A DNA stretch of 64,000 nt from Anolis sagrei (taxonomy: Eukaryota > Chordata > Lepidosauria > Squamata > Anolidae), in the NCBI RefSeq assembly GCF_037176765.1, contig NC_090025.1, positions 75,555,545-75,619,544 of the forward strand, written 5' to 3'. Under the pieces are notes generated by a model, which worked only from the letters and a program-made list of their open reading frames with translations, was not told the DNA's origin and did no database searches. How positions within the stretch are numbered: position 1 is the stretch's first letter; every line of letters begins with the position of its first letter. The position numbers and the translations under genes are program-made. Below, in pieces: positions 20,046-32,186 of this stretch.

Positions 20046-20767
20046 GCACAAGATCACAACATTTCGTTATAAAGTAAATGTAAAAATGTATAAAGTATAA
20101 GACATTGCTGTAGGATGGAGCATAGAGTTCCAGCATTTTCTGTTTCACTTCGCTTATGTTTATAAAAGCAAAGAGCAATTACTATAGCTGGGCACATAAG
20201 GCAATCTCCAAATATCTTCCGAGGGTGTTCCAGTTGGCAGGGGTCTCCTGGGAACTGTTTTTCATTTCAGTTTTATTGATTTTCTGTCCTCAATTTGCCT
20301 TCTTTTTGTCTTGGTGCAGCCAGTAAAGTAACACCTTCACGAAGGAGGACTTTTTGCTGTAGCTAGAGAGTATATTAGGAATATTGATCACGTTCTGTCC
20401 ATTTGCAGTGTTAGTCCAGTCGGCCACCATGACTTCTTAATAACAGGAGCTATAAAGAGGGCATTTCTATTCCAAATGTTTATTTTTGCTGTTCTTATTT
20501 ATAGGAATTTGTTGAGTGCCAGCAGTCATGTTAAAATATTTCATTTATTTAAACAATATGCCACAGTTAGATTTATCTGATTCATTTGAAACAAAAATGA
20601 GATTATTTTTTGAGTCACCAGTATACTCAACTACAATTGTGAATTATAGTAAGGAACTTATTCACATTCTTTCAACTATGGAAAGGAACCAGAAACTTGG
20701 GGAGAGAGAAAATAAAAATCTTAAGAAAATTTAAGCATATTAAAAAAAACCCCATATTATTCTGGAA
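20046..20767. other. Intergenic sequence, nothing recognised
   Basis: No repeat ends and no credible frame. A small open frame at 20516-20734 (72 codons) has no recognisable similarity. Confidence 0.4.
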
Positions 20768-21690
20768 TCTATATATATATAAATGCTCTGAGCATAATGA
20801 GTTCCTTAAAAACAAAAGAACCAATGAACGAAATCACACCAAATTTGGCAACAAAATGTCTCACAACACAAGGAGTGACCATCACTCAAAAATTATGATT
20901 TTGTCATTTGGGAGTTGTAGTTGCTGGAATTTATAGTTTACTTACAATCAAAGAGCATTCTGCACTCCACCAATGATGGAATTGAACCAAACATGGCACA
21001 CAGGACTCCCGTGACCAGCACAAAACACCAGAAGGATTTGGTGGCCATTGACATTTCATTAATTGGTTCTTTTGTTTTTTTGAGTTTGGAAGTTGTAGTT
21101 CACCTACATCCAGAGAGCACTGTGGACTCAAACAATGATGGATCTGGACCAAACTTGGCACAAATATTCCATATGCCCAAATATGAACTCAGATGGAGTT
21201 TGGGGGAAATAGACCTTGACATTTGGAAGTTGTAGTTTATAGTTCCCCCTACAATCAAAGAGCATTCTGAACCCCACCAACGACAGAATTGGGGGAAACT
21301 TCCCACACAGAACCCCATGACCAACAGAAAATACTCAAGGCCATCTAGTCCAACTCCCTTCATCAGAGCAAGAAAACATAATCAAAGTCATCCTGACAAA
21401 GAGCCATCCAGCCATATATATAGATAGATTGATAGATATGATTCTCACACACAGAGATATAGTATCATAGATTTCAAAGGGACCCTTAAAGAAGGACAAT
21501 GATATGTTGCATGTTCCAGAGTAGGCAAATTAGACAATCTCCACATCAACACTGACAAAGAAACAGCAAGAAATACTGTTCATCAACAAGCAGAAATAAA
21601 TTAAATATATTAGAAACCAACACTTTCTCATTTGTTTATTTTCCAGATCATCAGACTGGGCCACAGCAACGCGTGGCACGGAACAGCTAG
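20768..21690 (+). mobile_element. Helitron, non-autonomous, both ends present
   Basis: Begins TCTATATATATATAAATGC after A and ends …acgcgtggcacggaacagCTAG before T, the A|TC…CTAG|T arrangement of Helitrons. The 3' end has an imperfect hairpin just inside (ccacagcaacgcgtgg). The interior has the 'ttgtagttcacctacatcc' units and a CR1 3' scrap (21335-21412). No Rep/helicase gene. Confidence 0.85.
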
Positions 21691-22474
21691 TTAATACATA
21701 ATATTAGCATTAATGCTCCAATTGTGATATAGTTATGTATAAAAATTCTACTATTTGTCATCAGTAGCCCTTAGCGTAATCTTATTTATGAAGCCTATGA
21801 AGTTATTTCACTGTAACACGTCAATGTTTTGTGCTGCAGCAGAGGAAAAAGGAAACAGAAAATTAAATATCTGGATTTCTTTGAAAAATGAAAGTGACTA
21901 ACAGTGCCAAGATCTACATCTAGCTGTGTCTGCAATCAAAAGTGTACAGTTCTGCTTATCCCATCTCTTAAAGAATATAATTGAGTTATATATGGAAGAG
22001 AAAAGTAGAACTAAAGGGATCAGGAAGCTGGAACATATCCACTTACATAAAAATGCTTTAAAAGGTTGGTGCCTTTTAGCCTAGAGGGAAAACTCTCCTG
22101 CATCACTACAAGGAAACTCAAATTATGTTAAAACACTAAAACTAGGATTCAAGGTCATCCAATGTAGCTAATGTCAGAGACAAACAAAAACAATGTATCC
22201 CTAATAGTATTTTACTTTGGTCTTTGCTCTTTTAGGAACCTAAGTTCTAACCTGAAAAGAGCATAAATATATTGAATACACACTTTCCCGTGTGATGCAT
22301 AATGGACAAATGGGGTTGTGCGTTTCTTAGAAAACTGTGTAGTGATTACTATTTCATGTATTTAAAGATCAATCAATAAATATTATGGAGGTTTGATTTA
22401 TCAATGTCAGTTCCCATTAGCCATGTTAATGACTATCAAGTTGACATTGACTTATGATAACATTATGAATAAGG
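21691..22474. other. Intergenic sequence, nothing recognised
   Basis: AT-rich and apparently single-copy. No exon of CWH43 or another gene identified on either strand. Confidence 0.4.
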
Positions 22475-22627
22475 CCCCTTCCACACAGCTGAATACAATC
22501 CCACATTATCTGTTATGTGGGATTGACATATGACAGTGTGGACTCAGATAACCCAGTTCAAAGCACATATTGTGGAATAGTCTGCTTCAGTATTCTGGGC
22601 TATATGGCTATGTGGAAGGGCCTGTTG
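22475..22627. mobile_element. MITE-P copy
   Basis: Ends ggccccttccacacagctg and tggctatgtggaagggcc, with an internal 'tgtggactcagataacccag'. Confidence 0.8.
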
Positions 22628-22850
22628 GGATTTGAAAAAGGATGCCATGGTATGGTGGGTTAACTGGAGAGAGATGTGTCAGCAGCCGATTGGCTGAGTG
22701 TGCCAGGGGCCAGGGTTCCGATTGGCTGCTGCCTCTGGCTGGCTGCTGAGACCAATGGTTCTAACTGCCATTCTGCCATTTGTTCTCTTTTTGGACAGTG
22801 AAGAAATTGCTGGCTGCCAACTATCTTGGCTGACAGATCATTTTATGGCA
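22628..22850. other. Unclassified sequence with two ATTGG repeats
   Basis: Contains 'gccgattggctgagtgtgcc' and 'ccgattggctgctgcctctgg' in tandem, followed by 'ccatttgttctctttttggac'. It may be the start of a 5'-truncated retroelement. No gene supported. Confidence 0.3.
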
Positions 22851-23281
22851 TGAAGCATATAAACTCATTTTGCTATGAGTTCTCCCTTGCAAATAATCTG
22901 CTCCTTTTATCTCACCCTGAGTTTTTAAATCATTTTAATGTACATGCGGCCCGCTCACTGTCATTATGTTTGTTTATTGCTTTTCGTGTTCTTTGTAGAT
23001 TGTTTACTGTATTCATATGTTTTGTAATTTACTGTGATATAGTTTGCTTTTCGGTTATTATTTTACTGTATTCTATTTCATTGTAATTTGTTGCTTGGGC
23101 TTGGCCTCATGTGAGCCACCCCGAGTGCCTATTGGGGGAGATGGTGGCGAGGTATAAATAAAGTTGTTATTATTATGTTGTATTGTAATATGTTTTTAAT
23201 TGTGTAATGATGATGCATTGTGTGGTATTTTTGTATATGAACACATGTTGTGAACCGGATGAAGATTGGTATAGAAAACCT

Positions 23282-23325
<44 letters not shown>

Positions 23326-23332
23326 ATTATTA
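22850..23332 (+). repeat. L2 LINE 3' UTR copies with (AAAT)n tail
   Basis: 22850-23170 parallels 5280-5570. A second 3' end (23186-23280, 'gtgaaccggatgaagattgg') ends in about 11 copies of aaat at 23283-23327. Confidence 0.75.
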
Positions 23333-23569
23333 TTATTATTATTTCAAAGACTATTTAAAAGGATTATTTTATTCCTCTGTTCCCTGCCTGTATTCAAAGA
23401 AATCGATGTATATATTGTTACCTTGTTTGAACCTTTGAACTAAAGTAAAGATACTGTTACTTGTTTCTCAAGCCTAAGTGACATTTTATTATACAGCAGG
23501 ATACACTTTGGTTTAAATACTGTGGTAAAGCTTCTAATTGCTCTGCTTATACACATTTACCAACCCTCA

Positions 23570-23905
23570 TAGGGCCCTTGGATATCTCCTATAATATTAT
23601 ATAACAAAAATTGATTTTTTTCTGTTCCTGGTTTGAAAGTGTTACTTCCTGTTTAAGTGTGTGGTACTTACTTTTAAAGTAGTTGTTATACTCCAGAAAT
23701 TTCATTTCTGTGGCTGCCACAAATTAGCTTGAATTGGTCGAGACTCTCTTGAGATATTTATTGAAAAACTATAGCAAAATTTGCTTCAGGATGTCCTGAA
23801 AAACAAAGTTTTTGCAGTGTATGTTACATTATTCATGTTTTTATGGTAAAATCAATTAGGAAATGTCATTTATAACTTAGAAACAAAAATCATGTTACAT
23901 AGCAT
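23570..23905 (+). repeat. Unclassified interspersed repeat, copy 1
   Basis: Matches, in reverse, the two halves at 58675-58515 and 57960-57843: 'aagtgttacttcctgtttaa', 'gtgtggtacttact', 'agtagttgttatactccaga', 'tgtggctgccacaaa', 'aaaactatagcaaaatttgc', 'ggaaatgtcatttataac', 'caaaaatcatgttaca'. About 330 bp, no coding capacity, no clear terminal repeats. Confidence 0.7.
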
Positions 23906-24130
23906 TATCAACAGCCCTATGCAAGTCTTGTAGACGCAGAACTGTAACATCCTTCAGTTTACTAAGTCAGGTTTAATCATAAATTTAAAACTCACATCTT
24001 GTGTTTTAATCTTTGTTCTCTGTATTTCACTGACTTTTGCAATGTGCAGAAAAATTCTAAGTACAGAAGAAGATTGCTTCCAATATCCCTTGATCACACC
24101 ATTGTTCCCTGATATGTCTTTTGAACCTCC
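23906..24130. other. Intergenic sequence
   Basis: Nothing recognised. Confidence 0.4.
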
Positions 24131-24131
24131 A

Positions 24132-25205
24132 GAAATATTTATTTATTTATTTTATTTAAAACATTTATATTCCGCCCTTCTCATCCCGAAGGGGACTCAG
24201 GACGGAGCACAGAATATACACGGCAAACATTCAATGCCGGGACACAAATTCACATACACATACATAAACATTAAAAAGACATTTATCAAAATATTAAAAT
24301 ACACTATTTAAAACCGTCCTAGTCATCCACATCCAATCTAATTGGTCTGGTCATCTTTCCTAGTAAAGGTAGTCCCCTGACATTAAGTCCAGTCATGTCT
24401 GACTCTGGGATGTGGTGCTCATCTCCATTTCTAAGCCGAAGAGCCAGCGTTGTCCGTAGACACCTCCAAGGTCATGTGGCCGGCATGACTACATGGAGCG
24501 CCGTTACCTTCCCACCGGAGCGGTACCTATTGACCTACTAACATTTGCATGTTTTCGAACTGCTAGGTTGGCAGAAGCTAGGGCTGACAGCGGAAGCTCA
24601 CGCCGCTCCCCGGAATCGAACCTGCGACCTTTCGATCAACAAGCTCAGCAGCTCAGTGCTTTAACCCACTGCGCCACCGGGGGCTCCTTATTTCCATTTT
24701 TCCTATTGCCACTTTATTGCCCTGTCCCGAAAGCTTGGTCCCACAGCCAAGTTTTTACCATTCTTCTAAAGGACAGGAGGGAGGGGGCCGACCTGATCTC
24801 ACCAGGAAGGGAGTTCCATAGCCGGGGAGCAATCACCGAGAAGGCCCTGTCTCTCGTCCCCACCAATTGTGCCTGCGACAATGGCGGAATGGAAAGCAGG
24901 GCCTCCCCGGAGGATGTTAATCTCCGTGATGGTTCATAGAGGGAGATGTGTTCGGACAGGTAATTTGGGCCGGGGCTGTTTAGGGCTTTATAGACCAAAG
25001 TCAGCACTTTGAATTGTGCCCGGTAGCAAACTGGCAACCAGTGGAGCTGGCGTAACATGGGAGTTGTATGCTCCCTGTATGCCACCCCAGTTATTAACCT
25101 GGCTGCCTCTCATTGGACTATTTGAAGCTTCTGAGCAGTCTTCAAAGGCAACCATCCCAAAGGGGATGCAGTTTGACCTAAATCCTCGTCCCAATTTGAG
25201 CAAAC
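24132..25205 (-). repeat. L2 LINE 3' part, antisense, split by SINE-B
   Basis: 3' end and UTR at 24132-24366; coding part at 24690-25205. The minus strand reads LRQLHWLPVCYRAQFKVLTLVYKALNS, YEPSRRLTSSGEALLSIPPLSQAQLVGTRDRAFSV, MVKTWLWDQAFG (segments). A plus-strand SINE-B tail-to-head copy interrupts it at 24367-24688. Confidence 0.88.
24367..24688 (-). repeat. SINE-B inserted in L2
   Basis: Reverse-oriented full-length SINE-B: tail 'agtaaaggtagtcccctgac', body 'gccgaagagccagcgttgtc', head 'ttaacccactgcgccaccgg'. Confidence 0.9.
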
Positions 25206-25660
25206 CCAATGGCTAGATTAAACTATTTACTAAGTTTCCATTCATTCATTGGGTTGACTTTGCATGTGTGCCTACCTTCAAGCTGCCTGTCGACTTATGG
25301 CTATCCCATGAATTTCGTATGGTTTTCATACCACCTCATTACACTTAATCATCCCCCCTCACCCATTTTACGAGCAGCCACCATAAATTTACTGCGAGTC
25401 ACAGCTGCCATAAGACAACTTCGGGTTGTCGCTCCTGCCCTACAGAGCAATCGTGAAATTGGGCAGATCTGTATCCACAGGGAGAAATCGTGAATGTCGC
25501 CAAAATAGTGCTAAGGACCTGCTCTTTTGGCTCAAAAAAATATGTGATGGGTCCGTGACAGTCTCCATTCTCCGAGCTTACCATGGTGAAAAAGGGCATT
25601 CCGATGGGCAGTCGTTAGCAACGAGCTGTCATCCCTCCTTACAGAAGTGCATAATAACTC
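25206..25660. other. Intergenic sequence, weak repeat similarity
   Basis: 25255-25330 ('cttcaagctgcctgtcgact', 'tatcccatgaatttcgtatgg') looks like an old interspersed repeat. No gene seen. Confidence 0.4.
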
Positions 25661-25661
25661 C

Positions 25662-26640
25662 CTCCAGGGTTCCAGGCTCAGTGATGAATCCAGGAGAACT
25701 CCCAAGCTGAAAGCCTGTGACTTCAGGGGGAGCATAACCCCATCCAGCACATAATCCTATACCCTGATAGAGTTGGGCATCATGTGCCTTCAGATGGCAT
25801 CAAACTCCAAAACTGGATGATCTCTCCCAGTGTCTTCATGTACATGTTAAACAACATGGGGGACAATACTAAATCCTGCAAGACCCCACAGGACAAAGGC
25901 TGTGGGGCCGAACAGGTGTCCCCCAATGACACCTTCCGAGAACGGCCCTCCAGGAAGGACTGGAGCACTGCAAAAGAGTGAGGTGCTCCAGAAGGTTACC
26001 ATAGTCTACAGCAGGGGTCCCCAAACTAAGGCCCGGGGGACTGATACAGCCCTCCAAGGTCATTTACTCGCCCCTCGCTCTGGATCAACCTAAGTCTGAA
26101 ACGACTTGAAAGCACACAAAAACAACAATCCTATCTCATCAGCCCAAAGCAGGCCCACACTTCCCATTGAAATACTAAGATGTTTATATTTGTTAAAATT
26201 GTTCTTCATTTTAATTATTGCGTTGTTTTTAGATGTTTTTGCACTACCAGTAAGATATGTGGAGTGTACGTAGGAATTAATTCATCGTGTTAAAAAAAAA
26301 TACTATAATCTGACCTTCCAACAGTTTGAGGGACTGTGACCCAGCCCACTGTTCAAAAAGTTTGAGGACCCCTGACATAGGCCATGGTCACTCCTTGTTC
26401 TAGGACTTTGGCAAATCTACCAAATCCTGTGCAAAATTCAATCAATAGTATCAGTAAAAATTATCCAATTCTGCAAAGGATGAACTATTAAAGCTGACTA
26501 TTCCCTCCAGCATAGGGTGTAAGCAATACTTCAAATAGACTGGTCCTGCCAAGCTATTTAGGGCTTTAAAGATAATCGGCAGCACTTTCCACTGTGCTTA
26601 GAAACACACTTGGCAGCCATATAGTTGTTACAGAATTGGT
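25662..26640 (-). repeat. L2 LINE, antisense, split by hAT-N1
   Basis: The minus strand reads LSLGVLLDSSLSLEPW, then CGVLQDLVLSPMLFNMYMKTLGEIIQ and RSRKVSLGDTCSAPQPLSCG, in the reverse order along the plus strand. Similarity stops at 26011, where hAT-N1 begins, and resumes weakly at 26530-26640 ('agggctttaaagataatcgg'). Confidence 0.75.
26012..26374 (+). mobile_element. hAT-N1 MITE
   Basis: Ends caggggtccccaaactaagg and agtttgaggacccctg (as …aaagtttgaggacccctg). Collinear with 50515-50862 and, inverted, 4329-4685. No clean target duplication is visible (gtctacag left, acataggc right). Confidence 0.85.
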
Positions 26641-26934
26641 GCTATATGTTCTGAATGCACAACCCCTCCTGAGCAATTCCTGGAATGGCTGCAATATGTC
26701 ATAAAGTGAGGACAAAAATAAGGCAAGAACAGTCTTTAGGAACAGTAGAGAAAGGAGCGAGAGGGAAACAATTAAATTATTTGATAGACATACCTTATTA
26801 AGCCACGATACATTATGTAGCTGCACCACCTGTCACTATCTGTGTTGTCAATGTCCTAACATTAAGTGAATAGACACCAAAGAAAATATCATTAACAAAT
26901 GATGTTTTCCCAGATTCAAGAAAAAATATATCAC
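26641..26934. other. Intergenic sequence, nothing recognised
   Basis: A minus-strand 87-codon frame (26829-26566) has no recognisable family. Read specifically for CWH43, without a match. Confidence 0.4.
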
Positions 26935-27413
26935 AATATATTGTTGAAGGCTTTCATGGCTGGAATCACTGGGTTGTTATAGGTTTTTTTTTTGGCTATA
27001 TGGCCATGTTCTAGAGGCATTCTCTCCTGACGTGTTGCCTGCATCCATGGCAAGCATCCTCAGAGGTTGTGGGGTCTGTTGGAACTAGGAAAATTGGATT
27101 TATATATCTTTGGAATGACCAGGGTGGGACAAAGAACTCTTGTCTGTTGGAGCTAGGTGTGAATGTTTCAACTGACCACCTTGATTATCATTTGATGGCC
27201 TGGCAGTTTTTTGGTGTGGCTTGTTAATGCCTGGGAGAATCATTTGTTGAGAGGTGATTAGCTGTCCCTGATTGTTTCCTCTCTGTTGTTTTGCTGTTGT
27301 AATTTTTAAAAGAAGTATTAAAAAACTCTACCAGTATTAAAAAACTCTAAACGTCAGGAGAGAATGCCTCTAGAACATGGCCATATAGCCCGAAAAAACC
27401 TACAACAACCCAT
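26935..27413. repeat. Penelope-like terminal repeat pair, partly palindromic
   Basis: Plus-oriented copy 26935-27345 ('gttgaaggctttcatggctg' through 'gttttgctgttgtaattttt') followed by an inverted 3' piece 27350-27413 ('cgtcaggagagaatgcctct' … 'cctacaacaaccca'). The hammerhead core is damaged here (gacgtgttgcc). Confidence 0.8.
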
Positions 27414-27417
27414 ATCA

Positions 27418-28075
27418 CAATTTATTTATTTATTTATTTGCTGCATTTGTTGACCGCCGTTCTCAGCCCTAGGGCAACTCATGGCGGTGTACAACATATA
27501 AAAACACAGTTTACAATAAGCAATAGCACAACAGATTATCAACATAACTATCAATAATACAACAATCATATAATTACACTAAATCATCCACGCCGTTTCA
27601 TCGAAGAATCATAAACCAATCTCGTAATCCATATTCCGTTCCAGTCGTCATTGCCAATTGTTGTAGCACTTAATTAAACGCCTTCTCAAATAACCATGTC
27701 TTTAGGCTCTTGCGGAATGACATAAGGGAGGGCGCCTGTCTGATGTCTACAGGGAGGGTGTTCCACAGCCGGGGGGCCACCACCGAGAAGGCCCTATCTC
27801 TCGTCCCTGCCAGTCGTGCCTGTGAGGCAGGCGGGATCGAGAGAAGCGCCTCCCCAGACGATCTCAAGGCCCTCGTGGGCTCATAGGCCGAGATGCGGTC
27901 AGAAAGGTATTTTGGGCCGGAACCGTTTAGGGCTTTGTAGGCCAACACCAGCACCTTAAATTGGGCCCGGTAGCAGATCGGCAGCCAGTGGAGCTGGAAC
28001 AACAAGGGCGTTGTGTGCTCCCTGCGTCCCGCTCCTGTTAGTAACATGGCTGCCGCGCGCTGGACTAGCGTAATA
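27418..28075 (-). repeat. L2 LINE 3' part, antisense
   Basis: The minus-strand open frame reads HITLVQRAAAMLLTGAGRREH, LLFQLHWLPICYRAQFKVL, YLSDRISAYEPTRALRSSGEALLSI, GTRDRAFSVVAPRLWNTLP, SLKTWLFEKAFN. Tail (ttta)n at 27421-27440. Well preserved, so comparatively young. Confidence 0.9.
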
Positions 28076-28970
28076 TGTTTGTGGAGCTTGAAAAACATGA
28101 AGCTAGAGGTTTTTAAGTGCAGTGTCTGAACACAGAAATTTTTGCATATGAGCAAAGAAATATATTGAGTTTGGACCATATGGTGAGACAGCTGACAATA
28201 ATTTCTGTCATCATAGTAGCATTTTTTCCAAAGCTACAACTATGGAAACTGCAACATATTATGATTGTGTTCTTGAATAGCTGGGGAAAACTAACAAGAA
28301 CTGGTATGCACTGAAACCTTGGATGAACCAGATGACAACCGGAAATATGTAGAAACAGAAACTGCTCCAGACAACATATGAATCTAGGATGAAATTTCAG
28401 AATATTTAAACTATTCCTTCCAGCAAAAGATATACGCCGATTATATTTATGCTATGGGGGAAAAATACGTTGCTGAATTGCATCTCCCATCAGCCTTAAC
28501 CAGGGCAGACTGTGTCAAAGTATGCTAACAGTTGTGGTTTTCTAATATATATATAGGACTGTACACTCTCTATCCCCAGGTGGGCAAGAGGAAGTAACTA
28601 AAGAATGAGAGCTGATAGGAATCGGATCCTTTTTTCTGACTTGGCTGGATAATAGTGGTTAATGCTGGTTAAGGCTACTTCAAAGTTGATGTCCTTGCCA
28701 AGATCTGAGCATGCTAATCTGGAAGTAAATCAGTGAATAAGTATTTTTGCCTGAAAGTGGGTAAGTGAAAGGTGTTGGGGGTCAGCTTCCCTTTCTTGGG
28801 AATCTGTCCATTAATCACTATGCATAAGAAGGAATTCCAGTAGAGATAACTTTGCATGACACACAACTGTTACAAAAAAAATACCAGGAGGAAGGCATCA
28901 TTGCTATCCAGCTACTCTCCTGAACAACATAGAGAGAAAAGTATCTGTTGGAACATAAAGCTATGTCCAA
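28076..28970. other. Intergenic sequence, nothing recognised
   Basis: No repeat ends, no convincing frame. Confidence 0.4.
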
Positions 28971-29170
28971 ATATATTTCCCTCTATGAACCATCATGGAG
29001 ATTAAGATCTTCTGGGGAGGCCCTAGAAGATCTTATAAATGTTGTAAATGTTCTGCAAACCTAGCAGTTCAAAAAATGCAAATGTGAGTAGATCAATAGG
29101 TACCGCTCCGGTGGGAACGTAATGGCGCTCCATGAAGTCATGCTGGCCACATGACCTTGGAGGTGTCTAT
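28971..29170 (+). repeat. L2 scrap followed by SINE-B fragment
   Basis: 28975-29028 matches L2 ('gagattaagatcttctgggg'). 29060-29170 is the central part of SINE-B ('aatgtgagtagatcaatagg', 'gccacatgaccttggaggtg'). Confidence 0.65.
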
Positions 29171-29399
29171 GGACATAGTGATGATGTTAACGTATGTAGA
29201 AGCATGTGTCTTTGTTTGCCTGCATTTGAAGATGTATAAAAGGAAAAGTCTCAATGTTCTTATCCTCACTCTAGCTTGCTTTTGAATGCAATTCCACGCC
29301 AGGGTCTCAGCTGAAAATAAACGTACCCTTTCTGCCTCACACAAAGGATCACTCTTGGTATTATCTCTCCTATCAGACATAACATCGTTAATTATATAA

Positions 29400-29513
29400 C
29401 AGCATTGAAAGTTTGCCATGTATGTCTTCTGTAATCTGCTCTGAGTCCCCTTGAGGAGATAAAGCGGAATATAAATAAAGTATATTATATTATTATATTA
29501 TCTATCTATCTAT
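29400..29513 (+). repeat. LINE 3' end and (TCTA)n
   Basis: 'tctgctctgagtccccttga' … 'ataaataaagtatattatat', then tctatctatcta. Confidence 0.65.
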
Positions 29514-29597
29514 GGTTAGTATAGCATGTTGTCTCACCTCAGTTCTTAACTAGGAGTCATTTATAAGTTGGATTGTAACTTGCAGACTGACTGTATT

Positions 29598-29665
29598 CCT
29601 GCCTGACAGGTGGTTGGACTGAATGGCCCTGATGGTTACTTCCAACTCAGTCAATCTATGCTTCT
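29598..29665 (+). repeat. CR1 3'-terminal fragment
   Basis: 'gtggttggactgaatggccc' … 'tcaatctatgcttct', the CR1 3' signature. Confidence 0.65.
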
Positions 29666-29849
29666 AAAGACCTATAGGTGTTAGCAAGCTACAGTCCCCA
29701 TATACTACTCTAATGTCAGTTTGGGATAGTCTTAAAATTATATCTCTCCTAGAATTGCCTGACTTTCATCTTTCATCAGCTGCTAGTCTACAACAAGCTT
29801 TCAGGGGTGGGGGATATATCCAATAGGAACCAATAGGTCCCCAGTACCT

Positions 29850-31520
29850 GGCATATTGGGGCAGGGGAGGATGTTAGTTCCTCAACACGGATTGCTCCCT
29901 CGATCCGTGTCCCTCCTGGTTGGTGAAATCCTGCTTGGAGGGATTACGCGACCCTCTGTTGAAGATTATAAACAGCTCCCTTGAGCAAGGAGTTTTTCCA
30001 GAGGGTTTAAAAGAGGCGGTGGTCTCTCCCCTGCTGAAGAAACCAAACTTAGACTGTTCGGTCCCCTCCAGTTACCGTCCAGTTTTGAATCTCTTGTTCC
30101 TGGGCAAGGTGATTGAGAGGGCAGCAGCGGAGCAGTTGCAGCAATTCCTAGATGACACAGCCGGACTAGATCCCTTCCAGTCCGGCTTCCGTGCAGGGCA
30201 CGGGACAGAGACTGTGCTGGTCTCCATCACAGATGCCAGCTTGACCAGGGCAGGTCAGCACTGCTTGTGTTATTGGATCTCACAGCAGCATTTGACACAG
30301 TCGACCACAATCTTTTGACCCACCGCCTTGCTGTTGCTGGAGTCAGGGGGACAGCTTTAAACTGGCTGTCCTCCTTTCTTCACAACCGTGGACAGCGAGT
30401 GGAGAGGGGAGGCCTGGTCTCTGAGAGGTCCCCTCTATCTTGTGGGGTTCCTCAGGGGGCCATTCTCTCCCCTCTGTTGTTTAACATCTATATGCGACCA
30501 CTTGCTCAGCTGGTTCGAGGTTTTGGGCTTGAGTGTTATCAGTACACCGATGACACTCAGCTGGTGCTGAAGATGGAAGGCCGACCGGACTCTGTACCCG
30601 ATTGTTTCCATCAGTGCCTCGAGGCTGTTACTGGATGGCTGTGTGCCAGCAGGTTGAGGGTGAATCCAGCAAAGACGGAGATCCTATGGCTGGGTCGACT
30701 GGGCAGTGGGGACATCCAGCTGCCTACCCTGGATGGCGAGGCGCTACGCCCGTCACCATTGGGAAAGAGTCTGGGAATCCTCTTGGACCCTCTGCTGACG
30801 ATGGAGGCCCAGGTCTCCGCCGTTAGCAGAACCGCCTTTTTTAATCTGCGGCAGGCTAGACGGCTGGCCCCCTACCTGTCCAGGGACAACCTAGCTACGG
30901 TGATCCAGGCCACGGTCATCTCAAGACTTGACTACTGTAATGCCCTCTACATTGGTCTTCCTCTGTCGGTGATCCGGAAGCTCAAGTTGGTACAAAATGC
31001 AGCTGCTCGGCTTCTTGCGGGAATTCCGATGAGATGCCACATAACACCAATCTTACTACAGCTGCATTGGTTACCAATTGAGCACTGGATCATTTTCAAA
31101 GTGATGGTACTCACCTTTAAGGCCTTGCATGGTCTGGGGCTGATGTATCTGAGGGACCGCCTCACCCCCTACCAACCCCAGAGATCCCTCCGTTCTGAGG
31201 ACCAAGATCTATTGGAAGTCCCCAGTGTCAAGACCTTGCATCTGACGGCAACCAGACGCAGAGCCTTCGCAGCAGTGGCACCATCACTCTGGAGTACTCT
31301 GCCACCTGAAGTTCATGCTTTGCGGGACTTACCAGCTTTCCGCAGTGCATGTAAGACATACCTGTTTCGACAGGCTTTTAATATTTGATATTACTATTTT
31401 TAAATTGTTTTAAATTGCTTTTAAATTTTGTTAGATTTTAGCCATCCTTGTAAGCCGCTCCGAGTCCCAGGGGAGTGGCGGCATATAAGTTTAAATAATA
31501 AATAAATAATAAATAAATAA
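29850..31520 (+). repeat. L2-clade LINE, longest copy, RT and C-terminal region
   Basis: Two overlapping frames. 29920-30318 encodes LKIINSSLEQGVFPEGLKEAVVSPLLKKPN, SYRPVLNLLFLGKVIER and DPFQSGFRAGHGTETVL. 30267-31388 (373 codons) encodes LDLTAAFDTVDHNLL (motif A), CGVPQGAILSPLLFNIYM (motif B), YTDDTQL (residues 93-98, catalytic box with T for the usual A), KTEILWLG, SRLDYCNALYIGLPL, LHWLPIEHW and the C-terminal CKTYLFRQAFNI. One frameshift near 30270-30310 separates the frames. The UTR ends in an aataaataaataaa tail (31492-31520). The endonuclease domain is absent (5' truncation). The long frame suggests a younger insertion than most L2 here. Confidence 0.94.
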
Positions 31521-31544
31521 ACAGAGTAGCACTGCCTTCGTCTC

Positions 31545-31632
31545 CTGATTTTTCTCCAATTATTTTCAAAGCAAATGTGGATTATCTGATTTGATAATCT
31601 GGATTATATGGCAGTGTAGAAGTGGGCTCTGT
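31545..31632. mobile_element. MITE-P half copy
   Basis: 'tggattatctgatttgataat' and 'ggattatatggcagtgtaga' motifs of MITE-P. Confidence 0.6.
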
Positions 31633-32186
31633 GACATAACATAAAATAAACCATGTTGGATCAGCCCACATACTGCCTTGCCAGGTAAAGGAAATATGCC
31701 ATGGAGGTGAACTGTAAAGAACTCTTCTTAATTCAGAACAACATACGTATGTACAATATGATCAGTTGTATAAACTCGCTAAACGTCCTTTCAGAGAGAT
31801 GTAAAATGGTATTTCTTTTTCTCCTGAGTGGTGGGAGCTATAGCTGCTTCTGAAGGCAGGAGCTTATCTGTGTAAGTGGACAACCCAGTCACATACACAC
31901 ATACATATTTTCACTTTTATTATGTGAATAGATAGATAGATAGATAGATAGATGAGAGAGAGAGAGAGAGAGAGAGAGATAAAAGATGTCACAGAGTAAG
32001 ATTTGTTTGGGGAGTAAATAATTAACAGTAAGAAGGCTGTTAAAGTCTTCTAATAGACATACAAAACATGCTGATACGAGACATGGAAATCTATCTCAAA
32101 ACATTGAATGAAATCGTATTGGAATATCAAGGTAATGATAAAAATATTAGATTTGTTGTGTAGGTAGGTTTATATGCAAGCCACTA
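31633..32186. other. Intergenic sequence with (GATA)n(GA)n
   Basis: 31927-31952 gata repeats followed by 31953-31979 ga repeats. Otherwise nothing recognised. Confidence 0.6.

Noticed and set aside
22850-23170. Host gene 3' UTR with poly(A) signal
   Set aside because: The same sequence occurs at 5280-5570 and 34200-34505 as an L2 3' end.
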